Source of the DNA: Acidobacteriota bacterium
GTDB taxonomy: Bacteria; Acidobacteriota; Terriglobia; Bryobacterales; JACQDG01
Assembly (NCBI GenBank): GCA_016201185.1
Contig: JACQDG010000252.1
Location: 1-5,203, forward strand
Reading direction: 5' to 3'
Length of the DNA stretch: 5,203 nt
Below, in pieces: positions 4,572-5,203 of this stretch (position 1 is the first letter of the stretch; each line of letters opens with the position of its first letter). The notes under the pieces are model-generated. The model saw only the letters and a program-made list of their open reading frames with translations. It searched no databases and had not been told where the DNA came from. A program made the position numbers and the translations under genes.

Positions 4572-5203
4572 CTACGCGGTGGTGATCTTCGGGGGCTTGG
4601 TGACGACCTTTTGCTGCTTTTCGTCGAAGTAGAGCACCCGGCCCTCGCGGTAACTCTCGACGCTCATGGCGATCGTCACCATGGCCTTGTAGCCGGTGAG
4701 CGCGTCCAGCACCGGCTTCTGGCGCGAGCGAACGCAATCGAGGAAGTTCTGCATGTGGGCGTCCTTGCCTCTGTCTTCGACCGGGATGGTGATATTCATG
4801 TCGCCCCACTTCTTGGTGAACTCCGTTTCGAAGGGCTTCTCCCCGGTGACCGTGATGTGGTCGGTCGGCTCCTCGAACTGGCCGTGGTCCACCATCACGA
4901 TGGTTCCCTCATGCCCGCGGATCAGGCCGGGGATGTGGGTGGAGTTGGCCATCGAGGAGCTGAGCACCAGGGTGTGCCCTTTGGGGAAATCGGCGGTCGA
5001 GGTGAAGGTATCGGGCACCTCGCGGTCCTTGAACACGTAGATGCCGCCCATGGCGCTGACGCGGTAAGGGAATTGCGCCTCGCCCCAGCAGATGTTGAGC
5101 GGGGCCACCACATGATAAAACAGGTCGGTAGCAATACCACCTGAATAGTCCCAGTATTTACGAAACCGGAAGAACCGGTCGGCATCGTAAGGACGCTTGG
5201 ACG
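4572..5203 (-). CDS. Gfo/Idh/MocA family oxidoreductase, C-terminal half (5' end outside the window)
   Basis: The frame is open to the right edge and ends at TAG (4572-4574), giving 209 complete visible codons. The NAD(P)-binding Rossmann half lies outside the window. The visible part is the C-terminal alpha/beta substrate domain. Near the edge it reads R-F-R-K-Y-W-D-Y-S-G-G-I-A-T-D-L-F-Y-H, the family's conserved G-G-x-x-x-D-x-x-x-H motif, whose Asp and His line the active site. The last part contains H-M-Q-N-F-L-D-C-V-R-S-R-Q-K-P, a typical family segment (N-F-x-D-x-x-R-x-x-x-x-P), then A-M-S-V-E-S-Y-R-E-G-R-V. The GTG at 5111 lies inside the conserved motif and cannot be the start. The family oxidises or reduces sugars, inositols and related compounds with NAD(P); the substrate cannot be named from this half. 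No gene overlaps it, and the next starts 216 bp downstream. Confidence 0.92.
   Translation of the reverse strand, partial: SKRPYDADRFFRFRKYWDYSGGIATDLFYHVVAPLNICWGEAQFPYRVSAMGGIYVFKDREVPDTFTSTADFPKGHTLVLSSSMANSTHIPGLIRGHEGTIVMVDHGQFEEPTDHITVTGEKPFETEFTKKWGDMNITIPVEDRGKDAHMQNFLDCVRSRQKPVLDALTGYKAMVTIAMSVESYREGRVLYFDEKQQKVVTKPPKITTA

Noticed and set aside
5109..5111. GTG at 5111 as the start of the oxidoreductase
   Set aside because: The frame continues upstream to the window edge through the conserved W-D-Y-S-G-G-I-A-T-D-L-F-Y-H motif, so this codon is internal.

Overview
The window is a G+C-rich bacterial segment in which every credible gene lies on the minus strand, so transcription runs from right to left. 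The best clue to the organism is the gene at the left edge. It has a signal peptide, a carboxypeptidase-regulatory-like beta-sandwich and a TonB plug containing the N-G-A-R-E-Q-S-N-N-F-L-L-E-G-V-D-N-N-D signature. This is the Oar-like TonB-dependent receptor type that is greatly expanded in Acidobacteriota. A long Gfo/Idh/MocA oxidoreductase and a rhamnulokinase nearby fit a soil or sediment acidobacterium that degrades polysaccharides. The phylum assignment is inference.

Layout in transcription order. (1) 5203-4572: C-terminal half of a Gfo/Idh/MocA oxidoreductase, cut by the window edge. (2) 4571-4356: a 216-bp gap with a weak candidate promoter and a strong ribosome binding site. (3) 4355-3234: a membrane-anchored Cache-domain protein that ends just after its second membrane helix and carries no visible output domain. 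(4) 3233-3181: a short gap containing a perfect 18-bp palindrome (3212-3229) and a Shine-Dalgarno sequence. (5) 3180 to about 2480: N-terminal half of L-rhamnulokinase (RhaB). (6) about 2480 to 873: C-terminal half of RhaB in another frame, continuing without a stop codon into a multi-pass LPG-synthase/flippase-like membrane domain. (7) 872-632: a 241-bp gap. (8) 631-1: start of the Oar-like receptor, running off the left edge.

The most unusual part is the rhamnulokinase locus, which shows two separate lesions. Near 2480 about 30 residues that include the catalytic H-D-T segment are missing and the frame changes. Near 1805 the kinase C-terminus is joined in frame to a flippase-like protein that lacks its usual first membrane helix. 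This could be real gene decay with a chance fusion, or two small deletions introduced by assembly. The sequence alone cannot decide which.

Functionally the set (outer-membrane receptor, sugar kinase, NAD(P)-dependent sugar-type oxidoreductase, extracytoplasmic ligand sensor) is compatible with carbohydrate sensing, uptake and catabolism. No rhamnose isomerase, aldolase, transporter or regulator gene is present in the window. I found no tRNA, rRNA, CRISPR array, transposase or convincing intrinsic terminator. I see no clear evidence of a wholly new system. The unusual items are the kinase-flippase fusion, the output-less Cache protein and the palindrome.
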